Origin: Robbsia andropogonis
GTDB lineage: Bacteria > Pseudomonadota > Gammaproteobacteria > Burkholderiales > Burkholderiaceae
Reading direction: 5' to 3'
DNA: 64,000 nucleotides
Assembly (NCBI RefSeq): GCF_000970345.1
Contig: NZ_LAQU01000004.1
Location: 214,533-278,532, forward strand
In this document: in pieces, positions 9,016 through 17,978 of the stretch
How positions within the stretch are numbered: the first letter of the stretch is position 1
How the letters are laid out: the number at the start of each line of letters is the position of its first letter
The notes under the pieces: model-generated
What the model was told of the DNA's origin: nothing
Seen by the model: the letters and a program-made list of their open reading frames with translations, nothing else
Database searches by the model: none
Made by a program: the position numbers and the translations under genes

Positions 9016-9621
9016 ATGAGCGGACGCAGAATCGCGGTAAAGCGGTCTGGGATTCACGGCAAGGGCGTGTTTGCGCTGGCGGCATTGTCGAAGGGCGAGC
9101 GAATCTTTGAATATGAAGGCGAGCGAATTTCGTGGAAGGAAGCGCTGCGGCGTCATCCGCACGACCCGTCGCAGCCGCATCACACGTTTTACTTCGCGTT
9201 GGACGACGGCCGTGTCATCGATGGCCTGGTGGGCGGTAACAGCGCCCGCTGGATCAATCATTCGTGCGCACCGAATTGTGAAGCCGAAGAAATCGATGGA
9301 CGTGTGTTCATACACGCCGGACGCGATATCGCCGCGGGCGAAGAGCTGTATTACGACTACGGACTCGTACTGGAAGGCAAGCACACTAAAAAAGTGAAGC
9401 GAGATTACCTTTGCTTGTGTGGTGCGCCGAATTGCCGTGGGACGATGCTCGCGCCGAAAGACGGCAGCAAATCGGCGAAGAAAGCGGACAAGGACGGCAA
9501 AAAAGCGAAGTTGTCCAAGCGGGACAAATCCGGCAAGCTTGCTGATAAGTCGACAGGCAAATCGGTGAAGGCAGAAAAGTCCGATAAATCCGGCAAGAAA
9601 AAAAAGGGCGAGAAAGCCTGA
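9016..9621 (+). CDS. SET-domain protein-lysine methyltransferase with Lys-rich tail
   Basis: A 201-residue protein whose first 140 residues form a complete SET domain: SGIHGKGVFA, then ARWINHSCAPNCE (the NHS motif that closes the SAM pocket) near residue 78, EELYYDYG (catalytic Tyr) near 113, and a post-SET cysteine cluster CLCGAPNCRG near 133. The last 55 residues are almost entirely Lys, Ser, Asp and Gly. Bacterial SET proteins of this type methylate lysines of unknown or, in pathogens, host targets. The tail may bind nucleic acid or be a substrate itself, which is inference. The ATG at 9016 fits the domain start; longer upstream readings overlap the reductase gene. Confidence 0.88.
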   Translation: MSGRRIAVKRSGIHGKGVFALAALSKGERIFEYEGERISWKEALRRHPHDPSQPHHTFYFALDDGRVIDGLVGGNSARWINHSCAPNCEAEEIDGRVFIHAGRDIAAGEELYYDYGLVLEGKHTKKVKRDYLCLCGAPNCRGTMLAPKDGSKSAKKADKDGKKAKLSKRDKSGKLADKSTGKSVKAEKSDKSGKKKKGEKA

Positions 9622-9790
9622 CCATGTGGATATCCGCGCCTTGCCGCAATGGCGTGGGTCGCACTGCTACATACAGAACATCAGACTGTTAGCGCGGGGC
9701 GGATCTTGTCGATACTTTCCGATTGCTTGGCGGTGTACCTTGCGGTATGTGCGATGCGTGTCGTAAAAACTGCTATCCATTGACGGAATG

Positions 9791-11431
9791 TCAGATACGC
9801 ACCGCCCCATGCGGCGGCCGATGGCTGAGGGGCAGGCTGACGATAAAACGGGAACCGCCACCACGGGCATCTTCATATCTGACCGAGCCACCATGAAGCC
9901 GGACAATATCGCGAACTATGGCCAGACCGAGTCCGGCGCCACCCTCGCGACCCGCGTGCGCATCGCAGCGGAAGAAGCGTTCGAACAATTCGCCTTGTGC
10001 AGATGGCTGTACGCCAGGGCCATTGTCTTCGACGACCAGGTCGACGCAAGAGCGTCTTGGCCCAAGTGTTGGCGTGGTGGTGGGGTACGGTGTTGGAATG
10101 GGTAACCGTCGCATCGTCGGAACCACACTGACAGTGACGCGCCCATTACGCGGCCGATGCGGCGGGACATATTTCAGCGCATTGTCGATAAGATTCGAGA
10201 TGATTTCCCGGAGCAGCACAGGATTGCCGCGAATCATCATCGGATCGTGCGGTGGCTCGTCCGACTTGCCAGCTACGCGCAGCGCCAATGCGTCGTCTTC
10301 CAGCACATGATCTAAATCGGCCAGCGCCGGCTCTGGCTCGCCGGGCAATTGGATACCGAGATCGATGCCTTTGTCCAACGCCTGCGGTACCCATTCGGCG
10401 CCGGTTTCGAAGGCCAGCGCGCTGATATCGACATCGACGAAGCGTGCGATCTGTTCGTTTGGATCAGCGCGCGCCAGTGACAGCAACTGATTTGACAAGC
10501 GGACAGCGCGGTCCGCGGATGCACGTACTTCGACAATGGCTTGCGTAATTCGTTCGGGGTCCTTTGCAGTGCCGGCCTGATCGGCATGCAGCTTGACCGC
10601 GGTCAATGGCGTGCGTAGCTGGTGCGCGGCATCGGCGATGAATTTCCGCTGCGCATCCAAGGCTTGTCCCAGTCGTTGAAGCAACGCGTTCAAGGCGTTT
10701 GTCAGCGGCCGGATTTCGACAGGAACGTCGGTTTCGTCAACAGGCTCCAGCGACATATGAGTCTGCCGGTTCAATGTGTCGGCCAACGTTGTCAGTGGAA
10801 TCAATTGCTGATTGACCACGCGCCAGACGATGAGCCAGCCTGCGAACAGCAATAGCAGCAGTGGCGTCATGATGGCAATCAGGAACTCGGCGGCCAGTCG
10901 TAAGCGGCGTTCAATGCGCTGACCCACTTCTACCACAGCGTTATGCCCGTCGGGCTGGGTGACGACAACTTGTGCGATGCGAACATCTGTACCCAGGAAA
11001 CGGGCATCGAAAACAGTCGCGTTGTGAATACGGACGATGCCCGAGCCCGCGCTCGGCAAGCCGGCATTGCCTGCCAACTCGACGTCGTCACGACGTATGC
11101 GGTAGACGAGTTGGTCGACGGGGTCTGAGAACATGGCTTCGGCGAGCGGTGGCACGGTTCGCGTGGCATCGTCGCCGGAAATACGAATTTGTTGGGCCAC
11201 CGCATTCGCCAGATCGACCAATGATCGATCGACGACATGCGCGGTATATTGCCAGGCGAGCCAATAGGCAAACGTACCGCTTGCCAGCGCCAGGATTGAA
11301 AGCGGACCAGCCAGCCGGCGCAACATCGTCTGGCGCAGGCTGCGCACCGGCGCGAGGGAAGGGGGAGGCGAATGGCGCGCGCTGGCGGGATCGCGTTGAT
11401 CGCTATGTTGATCGGGGACGCGGTCCGTCAT
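9791..11431 (-). CDS. TctE-like sensor histidine kinase
   Basis: Inner-membrane sensor of 546 residues. TM1 is near residue 40-60 and is followed by a periplasmic 2CSK_N-type sensor segment (YTAHVVDRSLVDLANAVA onwards); TM2 lies near 180-205, followed by a HAMP-like region. The phosphoacceptor helix has AAHQLRTPLTA, the ATPase domain has NLIDNALKY (N box), VEDNGPGV (G1) and GGAGLGLAIV (G2). The N to G1 interval contains an unusual Pro/Thr-rich insertion of about 30 residues. The family often senses organic acids. The start at 11431 leaves a workable spacing to AAGGA, whereas the ATG at 11437 touches it. It lies 66 bp downstream of its response regulator on the same strand. Confidence 0.9.
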   Translation of the reverse strand: MTDRVPDQHSDQRDPASARHSPPPSLAPVRSLRQTMLRRLAGPLSILALASGTFAYWLAWQYTAHVVDRSLVDLANAVAQQIRISGDDATRTVPPLAEAMFSDPVDQLVYRIRRDDVELAGNAGLPSAGSGIVRIHNATVFDARFLGTDVRIAQVVVTQPDGHNAVVEVGQRIERRLRLAAEFLIAIMTPLLLLLFAGWLIVWRVVNQQLIPLTTLADTLNRQTHMSLEPVDETDVPVEIRPLTNALNALLQRLGQALDAQRKFIADAAHQLRTPLTAVKLHADQAGTAKDPERITQAIVEVRASADRAVRLSNQLLSLARADPNEQIARFVDVDISALAFETGAEWVPQALDKGIDLGIQLPGEPEPALADLDHVLEDDALALRVAGKSDEPPHDPMMIRGNPVLLREIISNLIDNALKYVPPHRPRNGRVTVSVVPTMRRLPIPTPYPTTTPTLGPRRSCVDLVVEDNGPGVQPSAQGELFERFFRCDAHAGREGGAGLGLAIVRDIVRLHGGSVRYEDARGGGSRFIVSLPLSHRPPHGAVRI

Positions 11432-11497
11432 CGGCATTCCTTCAGGTAAAGCATGCCGCCCGTCGGCATTGCGCGGCGTGCTTCGGTGGAGAGCAAC

Positions 11498-12178
11498 TCA
11501 GCTTCGTATTTCCTGCAACAGATAACCGAAGCCACGCACTGTGACGATTTCGACGCGGCAATTTTCGAGTTTTTTCCGTACACGGTGAACATACACTTCA
11601 ATGGCCGTGTCTCCTAGGTCACCACCAAAATGGGTCAGGTGGTCTTGCAACTGCGCCTTGCTCACGACACGGCCATGGCGCATCAACAGCAGTTCCAGGA
11701 CGGCGAATTCGCGTGGTGACAGTTCTACGGCCTTGTCGTCATTGAAAATGCGGCGATCAACGCCCGAGAGGCGCAAACCACCCAACGAGACTTCCGGACG
11801 CGGCGCATCTTGTTGCGGCCCGCTGCGACGCGCCACGGCCCGAATGCGGGCTTCCAATTCCGCGAGTTCGAATGGTTTGACGATATAGTCGTCAGCACCG
11901 CTGGTCAAACCCTGAACACGGTCGTGTAACTCGTCACGTGCGGTCAGGATGATCACCGGTGTATGGCGATTGGTCTGGCGAAAGCGATTCAGCAGCGTCA
12001 TGCCATCGATGCCCGGCAGGCCGAGATCAAGAATGATCAGATCGTGCCGGTTTTGTGTCAGCGCATGTTCGGCAAAAATGCCGTCATGGACCATGTCCAC
12101 GACGAAGCCTGCTTGCTCGAGACTGCTTTGGATACCGCGTGCGATTGGCCGGTCGTCTTCGACTAGAAGGAGTCTCAT
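11498..12178 (-). CDS. OmpR/PhoB-family response regulator (TctD/QseB-like)
   Basis: DNA-binding response regulator of 226 residues, partner of the adjacent kinase. The receiver domain shows LLVEDDRPIARG at the start, the phosphorylatable Asp in LIILDLGLPGIDG (about residue 51), a conserved Thr in IILTARDE and Lys in YIVKPFE. The winged-helix effector domain covers about residues 125-222 (ELSPREFAVLELLLM, then DTAIEVYVHRVRKKLE). It is the first gene of the two-gene unit. Target genes are not evident from this window; tricarboxylate transport is only the family precedent. Confidence 0.92.
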   Translation of the reverse strand: MRLLLVEDDRPIARGIQSSLEQAGFVVDMVHDGIFAEHALTQNRHDLIILDLGLPGIDGMTLLNRFRQTNRHTPVIILTARDELHDRVQGLTSGADDYIVKPFELAELEARIRAVARRSGPQQDAPRPEVSLGGLRLSGVDRRIFNDDKAVELSPREFAVLELLLMRHGRVVSKAQLQDHLTHFGGDLGDTAIEVYVHRVRKKLENCRVEIVTVRGFGYLLQEIRS

Positions 12179-12349
12179 CGTTTATGCTCTATTTAGGCTA
12201 GAGGGGATGCGTACCGTCGCACCACGTTTCACGTTCGGCATTGGTCTCGTGCCAATGCTGACGCGATGCCGATGCGCAGGCATTGGCGGGAACGGTGAGC
12301 AAAAGATGCTCCCCGTAGCGTTCACACCGCAAGCAGGGATGATGCAAAG

Positions 12350-12571
12350 ATGGAACTGACCGTGATCCAGATTGAATCGGCGATCAATTATTGGCGCAAT
12401 CGTTCGCCCGCGACAGGCGACGAGTTGCGTTTGTGCCCGCAAGCCAGCGCGCTCGGCGGTACTTATGCGCGAATGATCTACGAGCACCGGTCCACCGTGC
12501 TGCTCGATGAAATGGATTCCACTGCGCGTGATGCGTGGCATGTTTTTCAGACAGCCTGTAGCGCTGTGTAA
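12350..12571 (+). CDS. DUF3717 family small protein
   Basis: A 73-residue protein matching the DUF3717 pattern known from Burkholderia: a helical start VIQIESAINYWRNRSP, then DELRLCPQASALG and an Asp/Glu-rich helical end. No function is known for the family. It has no signal peptide or membrane segment and is probably cytosolic. It is divergent from the two-component operon, with a 171-bp shared upstream region. The homology covers its full length, which supports it as a real gene despite its size. Confidence 0.8.
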   Translation: MELTVIQIESAINYWRNRSPATGDELRLCPQASALGGTYARMIYEHRSTVLLDEMDSTARDAWHVFQTACSAV

Positions 12572-12950
12572 GCCTACCTCTATCATTGCCATGGCATCCG
12601 ATACGTACCCCACGCCACCTGACGGCCGCATGCCGCCGAGGATGCGACGCATCGCATGGCGGAATGAAGCGTGGCAGATAAACGGCGGCATCAGGTATGT
12701 GGCTAGGTTTTAGGAAGCGTGGCGGCGCCGTAACTCGGTGCTTCCACCGACTAAAGCAACGGCAGATGCAATGACATAACGCCGACCGTGGGTAATCGGT
12801 TGACCACTGGCTTTTATCAATGCACTTACAGCGTTTAATAGTGAATAGTGCGACGCTTGGCTTAAAACTGACTTAAACAGCAGTAAGTCATTTGTCTCCT
12901 TTCATTGCAATGTCGCACCGCGCCAATGCTCGAGTGGGGCCCAGCCAGCT
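12572..12950. other. 379-bp intergenic region between convergent genes, no gene supported
   Basis: Lies between the ends of the DUF3717 gene and the dehydratase gene. No protein-like frame, RNA gene or strong hairpin with U-tract was seen. The segment 12830-12905 is AT-rich and repeats short TTAAA/TAAG words without clear structure. Confidence 0.35.
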
Positions 12951-13244
12951 TTAATTTGCGATGCGAGCGGCCTTATCGATGAAATGCGCCAGCGTCTCGT
13001 CATGCGAGGTCAGTCCATTAGCGTCATGCGTCGATAGCGTGATGTCGACCACATTCCAACTATTCGACCATTCAGGATGGTGATTCATCAGTTCTGCTTT
13101 CAGTGCAACGCGTGTCATGAAACTGAACGCAGCATTGAAGTCGGCGAATTGATAGCGCTTGCGAATGGCATCGCGTCCCGCGGTGGGTGCCCACCCGCTC
13201 GCCGCCAAGGCGGCGCGAGCGTCTGTCGAAAGCAGTTCCAGCAT
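12951..13244 (-). CDS. phhB: 4a-hydroxytetrahydrobiopterin dehydratase (pterin-4a-carbinolamine dehydratase)
   Basis: Recycles the pterin cofactor of phenylalanine hydroxylase by dehydrating 4a-hydroxytetrahydrobiopterin. The 97-residue length is typical. The catalytic signature [25 protein letters not shown] stretch is present near residues 53-73 (His-His-Pro-Glu, then Trp-Asn and a final His). The internal Met start at 13244 fits the family; the longer reading adds 12 residues without homology. Related genomes usually keep phhA next to this gene and the divergent Lrp regulator, but phhA is absent here, so either it is elsewhere or the pterin role has changed. Confidence 0.9.
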   Translation of the reverse strand: MLELLSTDARAALAASGWAPTAGRDAIRKRYQFADFNAAFSFMTRVALKAELMNHHPEWSNSWNVVDITLSTHDANGLTSHDETLAHFIDKAARIAN

Positions 13245-13592
13245 GATGATGGTCGTAGTCCTGTTCGTCCAAATCCGCATCCTGGGTTCGCCTGCCTGAC
13301 GCCTTGGTGCAAGCGCTTAAGCCTCCCTCGAACCCTTCTAGGCATTGTTCCATAAATCAAGGCATACAGTGATGTCCCTAACAGACGGTAATCTGTTTTT
13401 TGTATTTTTAGGCAAGGCAAGCATTGTAGGCAGGGCTGATTGCCATTCCGGCGCCTTGGACAGGCTGTTTTCGCAACGGACGAATGGGGAGAAGGGCGCA
13501 ACGTGTCGTGAGTGTTCCATAGCGGCAGTAGCGGCTTCGCGCTATTATGCAAGAAGCATGCACGAAACCTCTCTTTTACGCGGGATTGCACG
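13245..13592. promoter_or_regulatory. 348-bp divergent regulatory region between phhB and the Lrp gene
   Basis: No open frame resembles a protein, and there is no trace of phenylalanine hydroxylase. Position and divergent orientation suggest it holds both promoters and the Lrp operator. AT-rich words around 13370-13415 (GTAATCTGTTTTTTGTATTTTTAGG) fall where an Lrp site could lie, but no consensus palindrome was recognised. Confidence 0.35.
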
Positions 13593-14066
13593 ATGATCGA
13601 GTTGGACCATTTCGATTTGGCGCTTTTGGATGTCTTGCAACGTCAGGGGCGTGCAACGCACCAACAATTGGGTGAGCAGGTGCCGCTGTCTCCGTCACAA
13701 ATTGGCCGTCGTCTCCAGCGGCTTGAATCGATTGGCGTGATCGACGGCTACCAAGTGGTGCTACGTCCAGAAGCCTTGCAGCTTAGTGTCATGGCCTTCA
13801 CAAGCTTGAAGTTGAAGCATCAGAACGATTCGAGCATTGAACAGTTTCAGCAGGCGGTGGACCGGTTGCCGGAGGTGCTGGAGTGTCACGCCGTGGTCGG
13901 CGATGCCGATTATCTGCTACGTATCGTTGCGCCGGATCTGAATACGCTGTCGAACTTTGTGATGAAGAAGTTGATGCTGGTGCCGGGCGTGGATAACGTT
14001 CGCTCCCACATCGTGTTGAAAGCGTTGAAACGCAGCGGTCCATTGCCGCTTGATCATTTGCGATAG
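13593..14066 (+). CDS. Lrp/AsnC-family transcriptional regulator
   Basis: A 157-residue feast/famine regulator. The N-terminal helix-turn-helix is visible as LDVLQRQGRATHQQLGEQV with recognition helix SPSQIGRRLQRLE (residues about 10-50). The RAM/ligand-binding domain follows, with DYLLRIVAPDLNTLSNFV and a final helix ending in VLKALK. The start at 13593 begins just before the DNA-binding domain; the longer reading adds 27 residues without similarity. By analogy with Burkholderia and Pseudomonas it should regulate aromatic amino-acid catabolism (phh genes), and it is divergent from phhB, which supports that. Confidence 0.92.
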   Translation: MIELDHFDLALLDVLQRQGRATHQQLGEQVPLSPSQIGRRLQRLESIGVIDGYQVVLRPEALQLSVMAFTSLKLKHQNDSSIEQFQQAVDRLPEVLECHAVVGDADYLLRIVAPDLNTLSNFVMKKLMLVPGVDNVRSHIVLKALKRSGPLPLDHLR

Positions 14067-14210
14067 CGCGTAGGCGTATCGATCAGCGCCTAGGGTAAAT
14101 GCTATCTTGTTGTAGTGGGTCCGTCTGATTACACTTCATTTTAGTTCGCGACACAGAATTTGTGGTGGAGAACGAGGAGACAAAAGGTACTCAGTACCAA
14201 TAAAAACGAA

Positions 14211-14242
14211 GCGCCATCGGATTGCCGATGGCGCTTTTATTT
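14211..14242 (+). terminator. Strong rho-independent terminator
   Basis: A perfect 10-bp stem GCGCCATCGG (14211-14220) / CCGATGGCGC (14225-14234) with a 4-nt loop, followed by TTTTATTTT. It ends either the Lrp transcript or a small transcript starting in the preceding 140 bp. Confidence 0.85.
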
Positions 14243-14634
14243 TGTGCGCCGCATTTGCAGTAGACGATTGGCTATCGTGTCGCCGCATGCCCCATCTCTG
14301 CGCGATGGTAGCAACCAGCTATCAGCTTCGGTTAAATGAAATACTTGCTGCAGCATATGCCAATGTCAAAAATCTCCGGCACCGGACGCATCATTTTCAT
14401 TGATGAAGTGCATGCAAATCAACTGCTTAGATCTGGCATGCTAGTATATGGAAGATGCTACAGTCTCACGCTATGTGCAGCATCCATGTGATACGGAAGG
14501 CTGAATACCAGCCTTGACCGGATGAAGCGTTGGTTGGTTTTCACGCGTAGTGTCATATGTTTCACGTAAGCTTGAACGTGAAGGTTCATAGGTGCTGCTC
14601 GGCATGCGCGCGTTCTCTTGTATCTCGTGACTAC

Positions 14635-14648
14635 GTTTCACGTGAAAC
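14635..14648. promoter_or_regulatory. parS: parS centromere site 1
   Basis: Perfect palindrome GTTTCACGTGAAAC, the universal ParB-binding sequence. It is the first of three perfect copies within 150 bp upstream of mnmG. Confidence 0.93.
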
Positions 14649-14704
14649 ACCGTAGATATGGCGTTGACTAAGACTGCGCTGGGATACCGCCCGGGATACG
14701 TGAT

Positions 14705-14718
14705 GTTTCACGTGAAAC
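14705..14718. promoter_or_regulatory. parS: parS centromere site 2
   Basis: GTTTCACGTGAAAC within the 16-bp perfect palindrome TGTTTCACGTGAAACA (14704-14719), 70 bp after site 1. Confidence 0.95.
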
Positions 14719-14769
14719 ATCCAACAAATCGCCTGATGTGCAGTTTGCTAGTATTGCACCCGAAGCAAT

Positions 14770-14783
14770 GTTTCACGTGAAAC
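14770..14783. promoter_or_regulatory. parS: parS centromere site 3
   Basis: GTTTCACGTGAAAC in TGTTTCACGTGAAACA (14769-14784), 65 bp after site 2. Degenerate half-sites also occur at 14559-14567 and around 14808-14830. Confidence 0.95.
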
Positions 14784-15021
14784 AGGGACTGAGCCACGAT
14801 GCAGTGTTCGTGTTTTCACTGTGATACGTGAGGCACCAAGTAACAGATTCGCCTCTCGATCCATAATGCTGCTGTGTCGCCACATTCCGTGCGCCGCACG
14901 CGGGTTTGCCGGGCTGTACGACATCTAAGGCGTATAATCGCGCCCTTTGGTCGATCGTCTTTTACAAGGCGATTGTCATCTACTGATCAAATAGAGGTCG
15001 GCGCGTAGGCGCCTGATAGCG

Positions 15022-16983
15022 ATGCAATTTCCGAGCGAATTCGATGTCATCGTGGTTGGCGGTGGTCACGCCGGTACGGAAGCGGCCCTGGCAGCCGCGC
15101 GGATAGGGTGCAAGACCCTATTGCTGACGCACAACATCGAGACGCTCGGTCAAATGAGTTGTAATCCATCGATCGGCGGGATTGGGAAGGGGCATCTCGT
15201 CAAGGAAATCGATGCCCTCGGTGGAGCGATGGCTGCCGTAACAGACGAATCAGGCATTCAATTCCGCATCTTGAACTCGTCAAAGGGGCCTGCCGTGCGG
15301 GCTACACGAGCACAAGCCGATCGATTGCTCTATAAACAAGCAATTCGTTCCCGTTTGGAAAATCAGGCTAATCTTTGGCTGTTCCAGCAAGCCGTGGATG
15401 ACTTGATGGTAGAAGGGGACAAGGTTGTTGGTGCGGTGACGCAGATCGGTTTGAAATTCCGTTCTAAGTCTGTCGTTCTCACTGCGGGGACCTTCCTCGA
15501 CGGCAAGATTCACGTGGGTTTGAACAATTACACCGGAGGTCGTGCTGGCGATCCCGCTGCTGTTTCACTTTCGGCACGCTTGAAGGAGTTGAAGCTACCG
15601 CAGGGAAGATTGAAGACGGGAACGCCCCCGCGGATAGATGGTCGGTCGATCGATTTCTCGAAATTGGAAGTGCAACCGGGTGATATGGACCCAATTCCCG
15701 TGTTTTCCTTCCTGGGACGTGCCGAGCAACATCCGCGGCAGATGCCTTGCTGGGTGACGCACACGAATGCTCGCACGCACGACATCATACGCGCCGGTCT
15801 TGATCGATCCCCGATGTATACCGGCGTTATCGAGGGGGTCGGCCCACGATATTGTCCTTCGATAGAAGATAAGATTCATCGGTTTGCCGCAAAGGACGCT
15901 CATCAGATCTATCTCGAACCCGAGGGGCTGACGACAAATGAGTTTTACCCGAACGGTATTTCGACCAGTTTGCCTTTCGACGTCCAGCTTGACTTGGTAC
16001 ATTCGATGGTTGGCCTGGAAAATGCCCATATTTTGCGCCCCGGCTATGCCATCGAATACGACTACTTCGATCCGCGTGCATTGAAGGCCTCATTAGAGAC
16101 GAAGGCGATTGGCGGATTGTTCTTTGCGGGACAAATAAATGGGACGACCGGCTATGAAGAAGCAGCTGCACAGGGACTGCTGGCAGGGCTTAATGCCGGC
16201 CGTTACGCTCAGGACACGGAGGCGTGGGTACCACGCCGCGACCAAGCCTATCTAGGCGTACTGGTTGATGATCTCGTGACCCGGGGCGTCTCCGAGCCTT
16301 ATCGTATGTTTACGAGCCGAGCGGAGTACCGCCTAAGCCTGCGTGAAGACAACGCGGATTTGCGCCTGACCGAAATCGGCCGAGAAGTGGGGCTGGTCGA
16401 TGACGTGCGGTGGCGGGTATTCGAATCCAAACGGGAAGCGATTTCACGTGAAACCTTGCGTTTGGAAAAGACTTGGGTGACACCACGAACACTTCCGCCC
16501 GAGGCCGCTGTCGCCCTTCTGGGGAAGGCGATCGATCACGAATACAGCTTGGCCGAACTGTTGCGCCGTCCCGAGGTTCGTTATCCTGCACTGGTCGCGC
16601 TGGCTGCGCAAGGCTTCCCTCAGGCCTCGCCGGACAAGCCGTTGGCGAATGACCTTGTGCTATTGGCGCAGATCGAAGAACAAGTCGAAATCGGCATCAA
16701 ATATCAAGGCTATATCGAGCGGCAAAGTGGTGAAATTGCGCGGAATGACGCGCATGAAACTACACGCTTGCCTAGTGATCTCGACTACCGTGACGTGCGT
16801 GGGCTTTCCTTTGAAGTGTCGCAAAAGCTTAATAGCCATCGTCCAGAAACGCTCGGCCAAGCCTCTCGGATATCCGGCGTAACGCCCGCTGCCATTTCGT
16901 TGCTGATGGTCCATATGAAGAAGCGTGGAGGTCGCTCGGCAGCGTCAGCCGAGAAAACCGCAATGCGAGTGGACGAAGCATGA
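15022..16983 (+). CDS. mnmG: MnmG (GidA), tRNA uridine-34 5-carboxymethylaminomethyl modification enzyme
   Basis: FAD-dependent partner of MnmE that installs the cmnm5 group on U34 of tRNAs. The full length of 653 residues is normal. The FAD motif [12 protein letters not shown] is at residues about 10-21, followed by the family block [20 protein letters not shown] near 50, [10 protein letters not shown] near 278, and the helical C-terminal MnmE-binding domain. It is followed by rsmG with an ATGA overlap, so the two are co-translated. A near-perfect parS sequence is embedded at 16441-16454. MnmC at the left edge acts downstream in the same modification pathway. Confidence 0.98.
   Translation: MQFPSEFDVIVVGGGHAGTEAALAAARIGCKTLLLTHNIETLGQMSCNPSIGGIGKGHLVKEIDALGGAMAAVTDESGIQFRILNSSKGPAVRATRAQADRLLYKQAIRSRLENQANLWLFQQAVDDLMVEGDKVVGAVTQIGLKFRSKSVVLTAGTFLDGKIHVGLNNYTGGRAGDPAAVSLSARLKELKLPQGRLKTGTPPRIDGRSIDFSKLEVQPGDMDPIPVFSFLGRAEQHPRQMPCWVTHTNARTHDIIRAGLDRSPMYTGVIEGVGPRYCPSIEDKIHRFAAKDAHQIYLEPEGLTTNEFYPNGISTSLPFDVQLDLVHSMVGLENAHILRPGYAIEYDYFDPRALKASLETKAIGGLFFAGQINGTTGYEEAAAQGLLAGLNAGRYAQDTEAWVPRRDQAYLGVLVDDLVTRGVSEPYRMFTSRAEYRLSLREDNADLRLTEIGREVGLVDDVRWRVFESKREAISRETLRLEKTWVTPRTLPPEAAVALLGKAIDHEYSLAELLRRPEVRYPALVALAAQGFPQASPDKPLANDLVLLAQIEEQVEIGIKYQGYIERQSGEIARNDAHETTRLPSDLDYRDVRGLSFEVSQKLNSHRPETLGQASRISGVTPAAISLLMVHMKKRGGRSAASAEKTAMRVDEA
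16441..16454. promoter_or_regulatory. parS: parS-like site inside the mnmG coding sequence
   Basis: ATTTCACGTGAAAC differs from the perfect parS only in the first base. It lies in frame within mnmG, encoding Ile-Ser-Arg-Glu-Thr. Coding-region parS sites are common near parAB in other bacteria. Confidence 0.75.
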
Positions 16984-17708
16984 CAGCTAGGAATACGGTA
17001 GGGAGGGATCCACGGACGGTCACTCAGGTTGGTGACACTGCCGCAAGCATCGTGCAGGACGCTGCAACAATGGGCATCACGATCGAACCTGGCACCGCTG
17101 AAAATCTGGCTGCCTATATTGGCTTGTTGTCCAAGTGGAATCGGGTGTACAACCTCACGGCAATCCGCGACCCGGAGCAAATGCGCATCCAGCACGTGCT
17201 GGATTCGCTTTCATTGCTACCGCATCTGGAGGCGGATGGCGTGAGGTCGGTTATAGATGTTGGCACGGGTGGCGGCACACCGGGTCTGATTCTGGCCATC
17301 ATGCGTCCGGATTGGCGGATCACCTTGAATGACATTGTTCAAAAGAAAATTGCCTTTCTGACCCAGGCCAAGAGCGCACTCGGCCTGAATAATGTGGCCA
17401 TTGTGAATGGACGTGTCGAGCAACTGCATTTTCCAGAAAGTTTCGACGCCGTCACGTCGCGGGCGTTTGCCGATCTGGCAGACTTTGCGCGCTGGGCGGG
17501 CCATCTGGTGGCGCCTCGCGGCGCGATGTATGCAATGAAAGGTCTGCAACCGGATGACGAGATCGCACGCTTACCTACTAACGCTACAGTACGTGGTGTT
17601 ACGCCGTTAACGGTCCCGCACCTGCATGCCGAACGCCATTTGGTCGTTGTGACGTTCACGCAGGCATGTGCGCAGCGCGATAGGGACGAGGATCAGGCCG
17701 CGCTGTAA
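16980..17708 (+). CDS. rsmG: RsmG (GidB), 16S rRNA m7G527 methyltransferase
   Basis: SAM-dependent methyltransferase that forms m7G527 in 16S rRNA; loss gives low-level streptomycin resistance in other bacteria. The 242-residue protein has a family-typical core: [17 protein letters not shown] near residue 51, SAM motif [11 protein letters not shown] near 87, and [12 protein letters not shown] near 158. The N-terminal 35 residues are an extra, poorly conserved extension. The start overlaps the mnmG stop (ATGA). It precedes parA by 270 bp, separated by a parS site. Confidence 0.97.
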   Translation: MTARNTVGRDPRTVTQVGDTAASIVQDAATMGITIEPGTAENLAAYIGLLSKWNRVYNLTAIRDPEQMRIQHVLDSLSLLPHLEADGVRSVIDVGTGGGTPGLILAIMRPDWRITLNDIVQKKIAFLTQAKSALGLNNVAIVNGRVEQLHFPESFDAVTSRAFADLADFARWAGHLVAPRGAMYAMKGLQPDDEIARLPTNATVRGVTPLTVPHLHAERHLVVVTFTQACAQRDRDEDQAAL

Positions 17709-17791
17709 CACGATCGCAGGTAGACGTGGTGACGTTAACCTAGTGAACAAGGCGCCAACCGGAGGTACTGTTCACCGAAAATCGCGACACT

Positions 17792-17805
17792 GTTTCACGT
17801 GAAAC
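17792..17805. promoter_or_regulatory. parS: parS centromere site 5, upstream of parA
   Basis: GTTTCACGTGAAAC inside TGTTTCACGTGAAACA (17791-17806), 187 bp before the parA start in the rsmG-parA gap. Its place suggests it could also mediate ParB or ParA autoregulation of the operon, which is inference. Confidence 0.94.
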
Positions 17806-17978
17806 AGGGGTGTCTATGTTGGCATGGCAGTGGTGCCAATGCGCGTATCGAATGCGCTGAGCGGATCTTCGATCGATACTCATGATAGATCGAACGGAAC
17901 ACTGGCAAGTTGCTGATTGATGCGGTGTAATGCGGTAGCAGGAAATCAATACGATTTCCGCAGAGCAGGAAAAGGAAG

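Larger units (their letters stand above)
14243..15021. other. Centromere-like intergenic region upstream of mnmG
   Basis: A 780-bp gene-free stretch that contains three perfect parS sites and several half-sites. A TATAAT hexamer at 14933-14938 is the best -10 candidate for mnmG; the nearest -35-like TTGCCG (14906) is spaced too far (21 bp) to be convincing. No protein-like frame is present. Confidence 0.7.
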
